Below, piece after piece: positions 46,501-58,500 of a DNA stretch of 64,000 nucleotides (its first letter is position 1; each line of letters starts with the position of its first letter). The translations under genes and the position numbers were made by a program. The stretch is taken from contig JAEHOE010000101.1 in assembly GCA_016858145.1 (NCBI GenBank), positions 62,001 to 126,000 of the forward strand, given 5' to 3'. Below the pieces are notes generated by a model that did not search any database, had not been told where the DNA came from, and worked only from the letters and a program-made list of their open reading frames with translations. This stretch comes from Edaphochlamys debaryana (taxonomy: Eukaryota; Chlorophyta; Chlorophyceae; Chlamydomonadales).

Positions 46501-49500
46501 CAAGGATCTGGTCATACAGCGGTCCTGCCGGCTGCTGCCAACTGACCTGGCGGCATCGGGAGCGGGTGCAGCAGTTGGGGCCGAGCAGCAGCAGCTTGCG
46601 TCCTTTGACGCCGACCAGGACCTGGCGGCCCTTATGCTGCCCGTACCTTCGACCATGCTGGGTTCGCGCTTCAGCCGCGGCGCCAGCCCCCAACGGCACA
46701 GCGGGCACCAAGGGCAGCCAAGGTCGTCACCACAAGCCGCAGCCGGCATCGAGCAGATCTCCATCGTCATGCATCTGGACGATGGGGCCAGCAGCCTAAG
46801 CGGTGACGGCGGCAACGTCTCAAGCGACAGCCTGCTGGGTGATGTTGCGACGGCGGGGAGGGCGCCGAGCGTGTTGGCGGCCCTCCCTCCACCGCCGCAT
46901 CACCGCAGCCGCCACCTCACATCCCAGCCTCCACCCACCAGCACAGCCGCTGTGGTCTTGGGTGAGGTGCCTACGCCCTCACCAAAGCCTGGACCGCCAG
47001 CGCTCCGGCGCACGCGTACAGAGAATGGCCACAGGCGAGCCACGTCGCAAACTGTTCCGCCTCCACGGGTGCACCAGAGCGCGGCCGCAAATGCCATGTT
47101 CAATGAGGCCCACCATTCGGAGGAGGAGGGCGCGGAAGAGTGGCGTCGCGTCGTGCCCTGGCGCGCGGTGGACGAGGCTGTGCAGGATGAGCTCGACGGG
47201 CTCGCGGATGCTCAGGCGGGCAGCGCTGTGGAGGTTGCTCCTGCGGGCGGGCCCCGGGAGGGGCTGCTGGGAAGCTATGGCCTAGGCGGTGACACGATTG
47301 TGCCCGCACTGGCGCGGTTGCGCGCCGCCTTCGGCTCCAATCGGCCAGGGCCGTCCGAGGCCGTTGGCGTTGGTCAGCAGGGCACCGCTGCGTCATCAGG
47401 CAGTGCTCACCACTCCCTCGCGGCCGATATTACCTCGGGCGCGAGCAGGCGCCGCAAGCATGACAAATCAGCTCGGGGCCCCGTGCACCGCGCCCCGTTT
47501 GGCGGGGTGGGCAAGGACGCCACAACCCCCTCCTTGTTGTCCAAGCACTCCATCTCGACGCACGACCACGCAGCAGCAGCTGCAGCAGCGGTGCCCGCAT
47601 CGCAACCACCGCCGCCTCAGCGCGCGGCCACGTACGCGTCCCCGCAGCGGAGCTCCCCTCGGAAGCTCTTCGAGGCCCGGCTCGGCTCACTCGGCCGCGC
47701 TCGCACGGGTGCGGGCCTCTTCGCCGCTGGGCCAGACTTTGCGCGCACGTCGTCCCCATCGGGCGCGGGGGGCGGGGTCCCGCCTGCTGGGCTTGCGAGG
47801 CTGCTCCTGGCCCAGCGCTTCAGCCTTCCCCCGCCGGAGGGCAAAAGTGCCACCTGTGGGTCCCCTGGTGGATCAAGTGCAGACGTCGACAGCCCTGCCC
47901 AGGGTACCGGTAGTCGGCGCTGGAACTTGAGCGCTGTCAGGGACAGACTCATCCTGCCGAAGAATGGCCCGGCGCCGGTGGTTCCAGCAAAGCAAGCCGC
48001 GGCGCGCAGCCCTCAAGGCTGCGCCACCAAGGCGCCGGGGCCTTCGCCCGCCGTCATCCTGACAGGGGAATTCTTGGTCCTGGGAGGCTGCGAAGCCAAC
48101 GTGGAGGGGGCAGAGGATGCCACCCGACAGCCGGGAGCAGGGCCCAGCACGCAGGCAGCTGGCCTTCAGCACGTGGACGCCCCCGGAAGTCTCCAGGCCG
48201 GAAGGGCCAGCCTTCGGGAAACGTCGGCGCCCAGCCCTGCCAGTAGCACAAGGGCCACCTTCGTGGGGCTCATCTCCGCGCGGCAGACCGCCATGAGCAC
48301 CTCACCGCGGTGCGCTGTCGCAGCTCGAGCTGCCCTCGATCCGCCTCTCCAGATGGCCAGCAGTCTGGAGGGCGAAGTGGCGACTTTGGAGCTGGTGGGA
48401 CCCACGCCAAGCCGCGCTCCGCTCTGCCTGCAAGCCGACGGGCCGCCGCCCAAGCTCCCAACGCCCGTGTTCCAGGCGCCAGCAGCCGGCCGGCTGCCGT
48501 CCACTCCCAATCAGTCGTTGGTACTTCCTGGGCCGCAGTTCACGCGGGCTCCCTCGAGCCAGCTCGGAGCTTACCTGCGAGTGTCGGCGCCCTGGGGCCG
48601 CGTGCCCTCCCACCCCGTGGCACCACTGCAAGGGGAGCCCAGCATGGGCCTGTCCCGCATCCTGACCGCCGTACTGGATGGCCCGAGCTTCAACCAGCAG
48701 CGCAGCAGCCAGGTGCAGCCACGCGCGTCCGCAACAGGCTACCCGTCCGGCACACCCACTGGCGACGACGTATTTACAGCCCTCTTCCGCGACGTCAACT
48801 GCGCGGCTCTCGCTCACCAGCAGGGCACGGGCGCAGAGGGACCCAGTGTGGGCACTGACAGCCGCAGCTATGTGGGGTGGCTGCCTCGAGCCGCCGCCAC
48901 CGTGGGCTCAGCCCTCCAACTTCTGTTCGACCGACTGTTGCCGGGTGACGTGGCATGTGCGGACCCTGCACTGGAGCCCGCCGCTGACGGGGCCTATGGG
49001 GCTGCGGGTGATGGCACCCCGTGCTCCCCCATCGCGCCGGAGCTGGTGCTGCGGGGCCTGCGCATCCGCGTGGGCCTGCACTCGGGGCCGCAGCCGGGCG
49101 AGGTGGAACTGTCGGCGGTGGGCGGAGTGCAGGCCGCACGCTATACCGGCGGCTTCCTGGCAACCGCCAAGGAGATAGCTGACGCTGCGGCGGTGAGTGG
49201 TGGGGCAAGGCGAGGAAACATGACTTGTAGATGTCGTGTTGACCTTGACAAATTCTATGCAACTCGACCTCAATGCCGCAGGGCGGCATGACGGTCCTGA
49301 GTGGCTCGGCCTTCCGGGCCTACCAACAGCTGCGCCGCCGGGCCCGCATGACTGACTTGATGCTGATGCACGTGGGAGACCATGTCGTACGGCCGGGCCA
49401 CACAGGTACGCCTGCCCCTTACAGGCAGACCGGCCTGCAGCACCCTGCGAGCAAGCTACACGCAGAGCCCAGCCCCTGCACAACTGTGTCCAATGCTGCC

Positions 49501-51086
49501 CCCCTCTCCCCTGCCGTTGCATGCGCGTGCCTTCCCGACAGACGCCTACACGAGCGACCCGCACAGCTCGAGCGCCACGAGCCCAGCAGACCGCCCCTGT
49601 GCGGCCCTGCCGGCGCGGGAGCTCTTCGCGGTCGTGTGCCCGGGGCTGCTTGGCCGTCTGGCCCTGCTCCCTAGCCCCGTGCGCACACACCGGGAGGTCC
49701 TCCCGGGCTGCCTGTCCGCTCCCGCTGGAGAGGTAGGCCAGTTGACTCGTTTGAAGGCTGCGATTCGCACAGGTGGCAGCTTGCAGATAAAGACGCCCCG
49801 CCTCTTCCCTCCTCCTTCGCCTTCGCTAGGGCACCGCGGTTTGCGCACACGTACGGCACGGCACGTTCGAGATGCAGACCCATCGTTCGCACTCAACCCC
49901 TTCTTGCCGCCCCCGCCCCCCAGGTTGCCCCGGTCTTCTGCAACGTGCTGGGCGTGGAGTCGCTCCTGTCCTGGGAGAAGGTGCTGCAGGAGCGCTCGCG
50001 GGGCCTGGGGGCGGCCTCGGGCGGCCACGGCCCCTCCGCCCCCGGCCTCTCCGCCCCTGCCGCTACCCCCTCGGCCGCCGCGGGTCTCCCAAGCAGCGGC
50101 CCGAACCACGCGGAGAGCGCCTCGGTCCACGGCAGCGGCATGGTCCGCACCGCTCTGGAGCTGCTGCGGGGCGCGATAATGGCCGCGGCCGTGCGGCACG
50201 GCGGCTACGTGGTGGCGTCCTCCTCGGAGGGCGGACACTGGGTGCTGGTGTTCGGCGCGCCGGAGCAGGCGGTGGCGTGGGGCCTGGCCATGCTGGACGC
50301 CATGCTGGGGGCGCAGTGGCCGCCGGGCTTCCTGGAGCACGAGCTGACCGAGGAGGAGTGGCAGGGTGCGTGGGGGGAACCGAATGAGCCACGGCGGCTA
50401 TGGATGGAGCGGCATGGGGCCGCCGTACAAGCAAATCCTGCAACAACGTATTCTGGACACAGCGCTGTCCTTCATGACCTGAACCCTTCTGAACGCCCTT
50501 ACAACCCGTGCTCCGGCCCTGTGCTTTCCCCAACCGCAGACGGCGTGCTGATGAGGCGCGGCCTGCGCCTCCGCATCGGCATCGACTGCGGCCGGGCCAT
50601 GGTGCGGCTGGTGCCCCGCACAGGCCGCCTGGACTACGTGGGGAGGCCGCTAAACCGGGCGGCGCGCATTGCGGCCAAGGCCAAGGCGGCGTCGGTGCGT
50701 GGGGCTGCCAACCCCGGGGCAGTCAGATACCGTGTAGCGTCTTCACGGCCATAGGACTGCAGCGTGGGGACACGCGCGTTCTCCACCCGCCCTACATCCA
50801 CTGGCACTGCACACCGCTCAACCCCGCATGGCGCTTTGTCATCCCCACTATTCCAAAGGCGACTGCACCGCTCGCGCCTTATAACTACTGCTCACCGCCT
50901 TTTCTCTCCACCGTCCGGCCCTGCCCCATGCAGGTGCTGGTGAGCGACACCGTGTGGCACGCCGTGCGCCCGGCTCTGGGCACCGGCGCGGAGGGCCGCA
51001 GCCTGGGCCAGGTGCAGCTCAAGGGCGTGAGGGAGCCGCTGGAGCTGTGGGCGGTGCGGAGGGCCGCAGGCAGCGCGGGCTCTTGA
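37565..51086 (+). CDS. Receptor-type class III adenylyl/guanylyl cyclase with solute-binding-like ectodomain
   Basis: Twenty-two exons give 2,867 residues: 37565-37837, 39366-39616, 39818-40028, 40220-40565, 40725-41090, 41225-41624, 41787-41928, 42074-42144, 42274-42401, 42522-42805, 43038-43118, 43247-43285, 43652-43717, 43859-44085, 44203-44833, 45013-45915, 46073-49192, 49282-49405, 49542-49732, 49924-50365, 50540-50694 and 50934-51086 (stop TGA). Order: basic leader plus signal peptide (ALVSLIAVLLALHGS); ectodomain resembling bacterial extracellular solute-binding proteins (LFTIDWAPAALRLSGEG, VLGAAPLPGSS); one membrane helix (residues about 762-790, then RRR); first cyclase half (LALTDIQNSTLLWE, EGDAFAVAF); a disordered insert of about 1,570 residues, mostly in one 3.1-kb exon; the end of the first cyclase domain (RIRVGLHSG); and a second cyclase domain ending QVQLKGVREPLELWAVR. 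It should make cAMP or cGMP in response to an outside ligand. Intron 1 carries a LINE insertion; intron 8 is best read as GC-AG. Confidence 0.92.
37847..37858. repeat. Left target-site duplication of LINE insertion
   Basis: GTCGCGAAGACG at 37847-37858, identical to 39218-39229 on the other side of the LINE fragment. Removing the insertion and one copy restores a continuous intron 1 of the cyclase gene. Confidence 0.9.
37859..37881. repeat. (GAT)n microsatellite: LINE 3' tail
   Basis: About 7-8 copies of a trinucleotide (GAT/ATG on plus, ATC on minus) at the 3' end of the LINE fragment, directly next to the left target-site duplication. Simple-repeat tails instead of poly(A) are usual for several LINE clades. 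Confidence 0.85.
37859..39217 (-). mobile_element. 5'-truncated L1-type LINE fragment, inserted in cyclase intron 1
   Basis: A 1,359-base insertion on the minus strand. It encodes the carboxy end of LINE ORF2 downstream of the reverse transcriptase core (39217 down to the stop at 37994). It contains RRARYLGIHFGPDSPFESC, FDTQVRAILSYGAEVWAPG, and a Cys/His cluster CRACGDHGAVEDERHFLLEC of the LINE zinc-binding type. The short 3' UTR ends in an (ATC)n tail, read as (GAT)n at 37859-37881 on the plus strand. Exact 12-base target-site duplications flank it. Truncation at the 5' end plus tail and duplication are the marks of target-primed reverse transcription. The reading frame is still open, which suggests a recent insertion. 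The orientation is opposite to the host gene. Confidence 0.93.
39218..39229. repeat. Right target-site duplication of LINE insertion
   Basis: Second copy of GTCGCGAAGACG, at the 5'-truncated end of the LINE fragment; 12 of 12 bases match the left copy. Confidence 0.9.
40556..40655 (+). repeat. Repeated exon-end/donor motif in cyclase intron 4
   Basis: The end of exon 4 with its donor (CATGCCGG|GTAGGGC, 40558-40572) is repeated at 40605-40619 and, shortened (GCCGGGTAG), at 40630-40638, all within the first 80 bases of the intron. This resembles the junction duplications of TRM11 but with closer spacing. Confidence 0.7.
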
Positions 51087-52546
51087 GGCTCGGGGTGCTC
51101 GGTCAGTGCCCTGTTGAGGTCTTCCGCGGGCGGGTTTCGTTGAGGGAGGCTTGCCTGTGGGGCATACGGTAGTTGCCTGTGGAGCCGAGCGTGTCTGCCT
51201 GGCTGGGCCCGGTCCCATGGCCGGGGTACAAGTCTCCCTCGGAACGGAATGAATGAAGCGAAGTGATTGCCGTATGCATGAAGAGGCGCAGGCTGTAACG
51301 CAGGACGCACGTGCGGACTGCACTGGTGCCGATAAATAAAGGGACCCACCCTGTTGTCACGCACAAAGCCGCTTGATTATTATTGTACGGCGGCTTGTCT
51401 ATATTTATGCTGCCAGGTTGGCTGGCCCCGGGTCGGAGAGGCAGGGCCCGCATCCGTAGGAACCCGTGTCCCCGTGTCCAGCACTACTGTGCATTGATTG
51501 GCAGTCTATGGCTCTCAGTCAGGCTCCCCCCTCGGGGTGCTCAATCTGCTCATCAGCAACCCGACGTGAGCATGATCACGCTCCGCTCGATGTTCCTTGC
51601 TGTTGCATGTGTTGAAGACGGGCAACGTTAGGTGTGAGGTGTTGGTGTGGGTACCGTCGATCGACTCAGCGCCAAGCAGTCTGACTACTGTGTGTGCCAA
51701 TCAACGCTAGCCTGACTTTGTGCACAAGTGTCGTCGGGTCAGATCACGTGGTCCCGGCTTCTGCGGCTGCTGCTGCCCGCGCAAGTCTCCACCGGGCGTC
51801 TATCTTTGGCCCCTTGCATGTATGCCCTGTCGGTGTATGTGACAACAGCCACCACCACCAATGTTGGTCATCAGCTCCACAAAGGCCCCAGCCCGCAAGT
51901 GGCCGAGAGTACATTCACTGCGTGGATGGCTGACAAGATTGTCTGGACACAACCTTTGAAACCGACGACAGATAGCCAAACAAACAACGCCTACCCACGC
52001 ACTATAAACCATGTGGTTACCGTGTCCGCTTCTACATATTTCCGGTGCAGGTGCATGTTTCAATGTTTGCGCGTCTGCATGCACCAGTCGATAGTGATAG
52101 TCTTCATGCTTACCTATTCAGCGGTTGTGGATCAGACTCTTGGCCGGACTCTGAGTCTATTGTTTGTTGCGGGGTTGCCTGTCACAACCCCGAGGGGTCG
52201 ATTGGGGTTTTCGGCCCCCCACGGCCCGGGTTTTCGGCCCCAGGCCCGGGGCGGTTGTGAACCGCCTCGCCCCGCCCCAGCGATGCACAGAGCGCCAAGG
52301 CGCGTGTCTTGAACATGTCACGTGCCGCTCGCAGCGTCCCGGCGAGGTTAGTTTGCTTTCTGGCGTACGTATGTACACCGCCAGCCTCTATCTGGCGCCG
52401 AAGTTTGTCGTCCCGTACGGCGCTCTGAGCCTGGCGCTCTGAGTACTTAAGCTTCTGGGCGCAAGCTTCTCTGCCATCCGACTTGCATGCCCTTCAGGGC
52501 TAGCGGATCTGACGCTTGACCCGCCGCCGCTGCCTCTGCCACTGGC
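51087..52546. other. Intergenic region between cyclase and EGF/lectin gene
   Basis: About 1.46 kb containing the cyclase 3' UTR and the promoter and 5' UTR of the EGF/lectin gene. TGTAA at 51294-51298 is a plausible poly(A) signal. At 52195-52245 the phrase GGTTTTCGGCCCC occurs twice in a short direct repeat. No further gene was seen. Confidence 0.55.
51294..51298 (+). terminator. Candidate poly(A) signal (TGTAA) of the receptor cyclase gene
   Basis: TGTAA 208 bases past the stop codon, the expected sequence and a typical distance for Chlamydomonas-type polyadenylation. It is only five bases, so the call rests on position. Confidence 0.5.
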
Positions 52547-55500
52547 ATGGCGACGACGCCAGCCAACAAGATGCCCCCTCGCAAGATGCGCCCAGGCGGA
52601 TGCTTTCACTGGGGCGCTGCTCTGACTACTCTCACCATCGTGATCATCGGCTTGGGAGGCGCGCGTGCGGCTCCAGGTGGGTGTTCGGCGTCGTGCGGGC
52701 AAATCGCATGCTTTGCGGCGAAGCGCTACTGCTTGCCCATTACGGACGCGCCAAGCTTCTGGGTGCACGTCGTCTCCTATGGGCAGTCTTATGGGCGTTG
52801 CGCCTATGCGCCGCTCCGCGGCGGGTTGCAAACCACCCAAACCCCCTTCGGCCCCCCCGGAGCGAGCGAGCGCCCAGAGCGATCGGGTGACACAGCTCAG
52901 CGCTCCCACGCCATGTCGGCCGCTGCCGGCCCCCAACTTGTGCTGCCCGCTGCTGCGCTTCAACCGCCGGACGACAACAACCGGTTACCTCCGTGTACGC
53001 CCCCGTCCCTACTTCCTTTTTGCGCAACTTCTCTGGCCCTACACAGCGATTATTGTTGATCCCTGCAAGACATTCCCCTGCGGCAAAGCAGCAACGTGCC
53101 AGCCGCTTGTGGGCGCCACGCGGAAATGCACCTGCCCCAGCGACCTCATGGTGCTCGACGCCAGCGACAGCTGCATTGGTGAGCCTGGGGGACCGGTCTG
53201 CGTTGCGATAACGAGCTGTGGCTGGAGTGCGGAGGGAGATTTCAAGCTCCGGTCACGCTGCAAACAACGTCTTCTGATGAACCTAATGTACTTCAAACAT
53301 GGTCCTCTTCAAACAGCCTGCCGTTGCTGCCTGTTGCCGCGGTCGCTCGAACGGAGATTCAATTGCGCGCGTACGCGACTGGCGACGTGTTTCAGCAAGC
53401 ATGTCGTGCTATTCATGTCACAGTTTGCTCTTGTTGTCCCGGCCAGACGCGTGACACCACTTCCCCCGCCCCGACCCCACACCCCCCCGCCCCGCATGCT
53501 CCCACCACTGCATCCCAGCCGACCCCTGTCGCACGCGCCCCTGTGGACAGTACTCGACGTGCTCATACGACCGCTCCTCCAACACCGCCAAGTGCACCTG
53601 CAACCTGGGCTACCGCCTGGTGGATAAGGCTTGTGTGGGTGAGTTGGTGCTGGTGCTGCTTGCTTGGCGATTACGCAGCAGACCGCCTCTGGCGGACCCC
53701 GGCACCCGTCACGGACCCCTGGCCCCCGCCGTTCTCGCCTCTCCTACTGCAGCCCGCCTGCTATACTCTCATCCCCGCTCCCTTATTCTCGCAATGTAGA
53801 GGACACCTGCTACGGCTTCAGCTGTGGCAACGGCGCTACGTGTCAGTCCACCGAGGCCGGCCCCATCTGCTCGTGCCCGATTGGGCAGGTCAACGCTGGA
53901 CCCAGGGGCACTTGCATCGGTGCGTGGGTTGGTGGGCAGCTTGGTGCACCGTCCACCCTTGTCCACCCTCTGCTTCCTGCTCCCCTCCTATCCATCTGTC
54001 CCGCACCAATTCCCCTCCCACCCCCCGTCCTTGATCATTGTGCCCTCGCCAGTCGACCGTTGCAGCAAGCTGAACTGCGGCGTCGGCGGCATGTGCGCCA
54101 TGAACGAGACCGGCAGCCCCGTGTGCAAATGCTGGGACGCCGGCTACGTGAGGGCTGCTGACGGCACTTGCATCGGTAAGGAGCCCTTGCTGGATTGAGT
54201 GCTTGCTTGCGTCATCACGGGTTGCAGCAGTAGTGCCACGCACCCACGCAGCAGCAGCAGCCTGCCTGCTGGCCAATCCAGCGATCCTCCCTCCCTGCTC
54301 CCTCCCTCCCTCCCTCTTCCCACCCTCCTCCCTCCCTCCCCCCTCACCCCCCTGCCCAGTTGACAAATGCTTCAAGTATAACTGCGGCCTGGGCGACTGC
54401 AAGATCTCTGCCGCCGGCAACCCGGTCTGTGTGTGCCCCGCGGACTCCTTCCTCAGCGCCGCCGACGGCAAATGCTACAGTGGGTCTGCTCCGCCCTTTG
54501 AAACCGCGCACCTTTTTGCGCACCTGACTGCGTTTGTAGGGCACTCGCGCGCATGAGGTCTGCTCCGCCCTCTGCCTGCCTCCAGTACCTCGCGCTTGCC
54601 CCCGTGCAGAGCACCCCTGCAGCCGCGCCAACAACCCCTGCAACGACCTTGGCTTCACCGGCACCTGCCAGCCCAACACCGACGGTAAGCCCTTGGCCCC
54701 CCCAGCTCCCGCCTCCATCCTACCTGACATGGGGTAGTGGCCTTACTGCTTCCCCGCGCCTTGGCGCCGCTGCCCTGCTCTCAGATCGGCGTCACCTCAT
54801 TCACTGCGTGCTGCTCCGTCCCCCCACCCGCCTATCCCGTCCCACCCCCAGGCACGTACTCTTGCGCCTGCGATCAGGAGGGCAGCTTCTTCTCCCCGAA
54901 GGGCTACTGCAAGCGTGAGTGCCCGGCGGGGCTTGCTGTTGCGCATGCTTACGTGGTAGGGCAATGGGTACCAGAGCCATGCCTGCTTGAGCAGATCAAG
55001 GGTCTCTGGTTGATCCGCCATGCACCATTCGCAGCGCTACATAATAATCTACTGTCAACTCTGCGTTTGACTCCCGTTGCCCGCTTAAGCCCGAGCAAGC
55101 TTGCTCCCTCGCTCCACTCTCCAGGCAACCCATGCTTCACCTCCAACCCCTGCGGCGCGGGCAAGTGCAAGCCCGGCGCCCAAGACAGCTTCACCTGCCT
55201 CTGCGACGCCAACGCGCTGCCGTACAACTCGGTGTGCCTGCGTGAGTCATTATCCCTCATCTAGCGGCCGGGCCTCTCCGGAAGTGTGCGGCTTCTCCGT
55301 GCGTGCGTGGCTCGTTGCTCCGTGCCCTTCATCACGCTCGTGTTCGGACCCTCCCCTCGTTGCACAGCTGGTGACACGCACCATTCCCGCCCTCCCCCCC
55401 AGCGAGCCCCTGCCTCACCGGCACTCCCTGCGCCGACGCCGGCAAGCCCACCGCCACCTGCGTGGCCTACCTGGACGCCGCCACAGCGCAGCCGCGCTAC

Positions 55501-58500
55501 GAGTGCCTCGGTGAGCGACTGCAAGTAAGCTTGCTTTTTCCCGTCCTCCCGCTCGCCTCACTCCTGTCCTGCCCTGCCCTGCCCTGCCCCGCAGACAACG
55601 CCTGCAGCGCCACCAGCAACCCCTGTGGCGCCGGCGCCCCCTGCACTGCCCTCGCGGGTGGCCACTGGAGCTGCGCCTGCAGCGCCAGCCTCACCACACA
55701 GGACACGGCCTGCCCAACCAGTGAGTGCACAACCCGGACTCGGCGAGCAGACAGTTCGTACGTAGGGAGAGCCCATTACTCTGCCCCCCGACCACACGGC
55801 CTTGTGTCCGCGCAACCCCTCACCTTTACTGCTCCCTCCTTCGGCCCTGCAGACCCCTGCGTCGCAAGCCCCTGCCCCGGCACCAGCTCCGTCTGCACGC
55901 CCTCCGATGACTTCAAGTCCCGCACCTGCTCCTGCCCCCCCGGCAAGATTGCAGACAAGAAGACCGGCGAATGCTTCGGTGAGTGCTCCATGGCTGGGCA
56001 AGCGGACTGAGCTGTTTCCGCATCGGGGTCTGCTGGCCTTCACCTATCTGATGGATCACACCGCTTCGCCTTGCGTCCCTCCGGCCGCAGACGACCCCTG
56101 CGTCAAGGAGCCGTGCGGAACCGGAGCCGAGTGTGTCGCCCTTCCCAACCTCAAGGGTCGAATTTGCAGGTGTCCGTCCAAGCAGCTTGGAGCCAAGGCC
56201 GTCGACCGGAAGGGAAACTGCGTTGGTGAGCGATCGAGCGCAGGCTTGGGGGTGAAGGGGCGGAGTGCGAGGCGTGCGCAAAACACACTGTCGGATTTGA
56301 GGCTCCCGCTACAACTACTCCCGCCGCATACATCCCTCCCTCTCCGCAGATGATCCCTGCCGCGGAAAGCCGTGTGGCAAGGGCGCGGTGTGTGTGCCGT
56401 CACCCGACATGACCGCCTTCAACTGCTCCTGCATCGACATGGCCCATGTTGTGCGGCCGGACAAGTCTTGCGGCGGTGCGTGCAGAGGGTTGTGCTGTGG
56501 CTCCGACCTTGGCTGCCCTCCCCTTGCACCATGTCGCACCCCCATCTTACTCCGTCCCGCCCGGCCCCCAGCCGACCCCTGTGCCAGGAATGCTTGCGGC
56601 CGCGGCGCTACCTGCAGCGTCGAGAAGGAGACGGGCAGGGCTGTGTGCACCTGCCCCGAGGGACAGCTCCAGGATCGGCAGGGCAACTGCGCGAGTGGGT
56701 ACTTGCGCGCCAACTGACATGTGCATTGGCAGGTCTGCGCCACCAAGCCGGAATGACGTGTTTGTTGCCCCCTCTCGGCTCCCCATGCTCCCCCAGAGGA
56801 CCCATGCCTCAACAAGCCGTGCGGCAGCGGCGCCATGTGTGTTCCCGCCCCCAACATGCACTCCTTCAACTGCACCTGCCCTACCGGCACCTTCCGGAGC
56901 CCGGGAAAGGCAGGCGATTGCGTGTGTGAGTCGGGCTTCAGACACCTTGAGACCAATCGGCCGTTGCTGCATGGCCTGGTGGCCTATTTTCCCATCCCTT
57001 TGCCCCGTGCAGCCGACCCGTGCAAGACCAACCCCTGCCCCGCGGAAGCCATATGCGCCCCCGACCCGTCCGACATGTCCAAGGCCAAGTGCCGCTGCCC
57101 CCCGGGCAAGACCCTCGCTGAGGGGACCTGCGTCGAGGGTGAGCGCATCGCAGACAGCTCGCTCGCACTGTGTCTCCTGCCACTGCCGCAGCGCTGTGCG
57201 TCCATCCGCCCCTCGCTTAACCTTGTGTCTCTGCCTGGGACCTCGACTGTTCTCCGTACGTCCCGCCCTGCCCGCAGTCCATCCCTGCGCCACCAAGGTA
57301 CGCACCCGCTAGCTGTTGAATTGGGCCAGGGTCAGGTGGCCGCGTCACCCGCTCTCATGCCATGGCCCTGACGACTGGGGTAACCGGGCCCTTGCTCCCG
57401 CCTAACGCAGGCTTGCGGGCCCTTCTCAACCTGCGGCTACGACCACCGGCAGGCCAAGACCGACTGCATCTGCAACCCCGGGTACTACCTCGGCGCTGAC
57501 GGCCGGTGCACGGGTGAGCAAGGCTGGACCGATGGGGCTGCTGTGACTTCAAGTCAGTCTGGCAAGTTGCCAGTGGGGCCGTTCCATTCTTAACATGCCT
57601 CGCCCCGCATCCCGGTGTCCCCTTGCAGCGACCCCCTGCAGCGAGCCGGGCGTCTGCGGTCCGCCCGATTCGAGCACGTGCACCCCAGAGAACGGAGCCT
57701 ACCGCTGCGATTGCGCCCTCCCCTACGTCTTCAGCCCGAGCCAGCGCCTGTGCGCAAGTGAGAGAGGATGGCAAGGCTGTGCCGCTGGCTGTACTGGCTG
57801 CACAGCGCATGCATGCTTTACCGCGCTTCCTAGCTATCCTCGCTCCTCGGTTTCGCCCCTTGCAGAAGCGGCAGCCTCCTTCACTGGAGTCATTGTGCTG
57901 AGCTCCCCGGACACCAGGTGCGTCCGCACACAGACCTGATCTGCTCTGCTCGTGGGGCCCTGCGGGGTGGGGCGCGTAGACTGCTGACACTAGCTGCCCG
58001 TCCGCCCCATGCGCCGTCACTGCAGTGCGGCTCAGCTCGCGGCTGCCCTCGCCTCTGCGCTGGGGGTAAGCTTGGCCATGGGCTTCTTGCATGCGCTGCT
58101 CAACTCCACTCCCCAGCTGACCACCTAGCTACCGCCCGTTCTTGATTGGTTGGTGCATGCGTGTCCCTACAGATCACATCGCGGCAGATCACGGTGGTCC
58201 AGGTTTCCTCTATGCCCCCGACCGTCCAGTACACGGTCGCGTTCCCTGCCGAGGCCACCCTCGCGGAGGTACGTTCGTACGGCACGGGATCCCAGGCTGC
58301 CGTACGCGCGTCGTCAAACCGACCTGCCATCGCCCCCGGATCCCGCAGGTTATCCGCGTTTTCGCGGCTATCTCGGCGCTTTCCCTGCCGGGTGCCACGG
58401 CTCAGCCGGTTGCCGGAGTCACCATTCCCGCCGACGGTGCCCTGGGCGGCGTCAGCCCGTGCAAGGACGTCACGTGTGGCGGAGCGGACAAGGGCACGTG

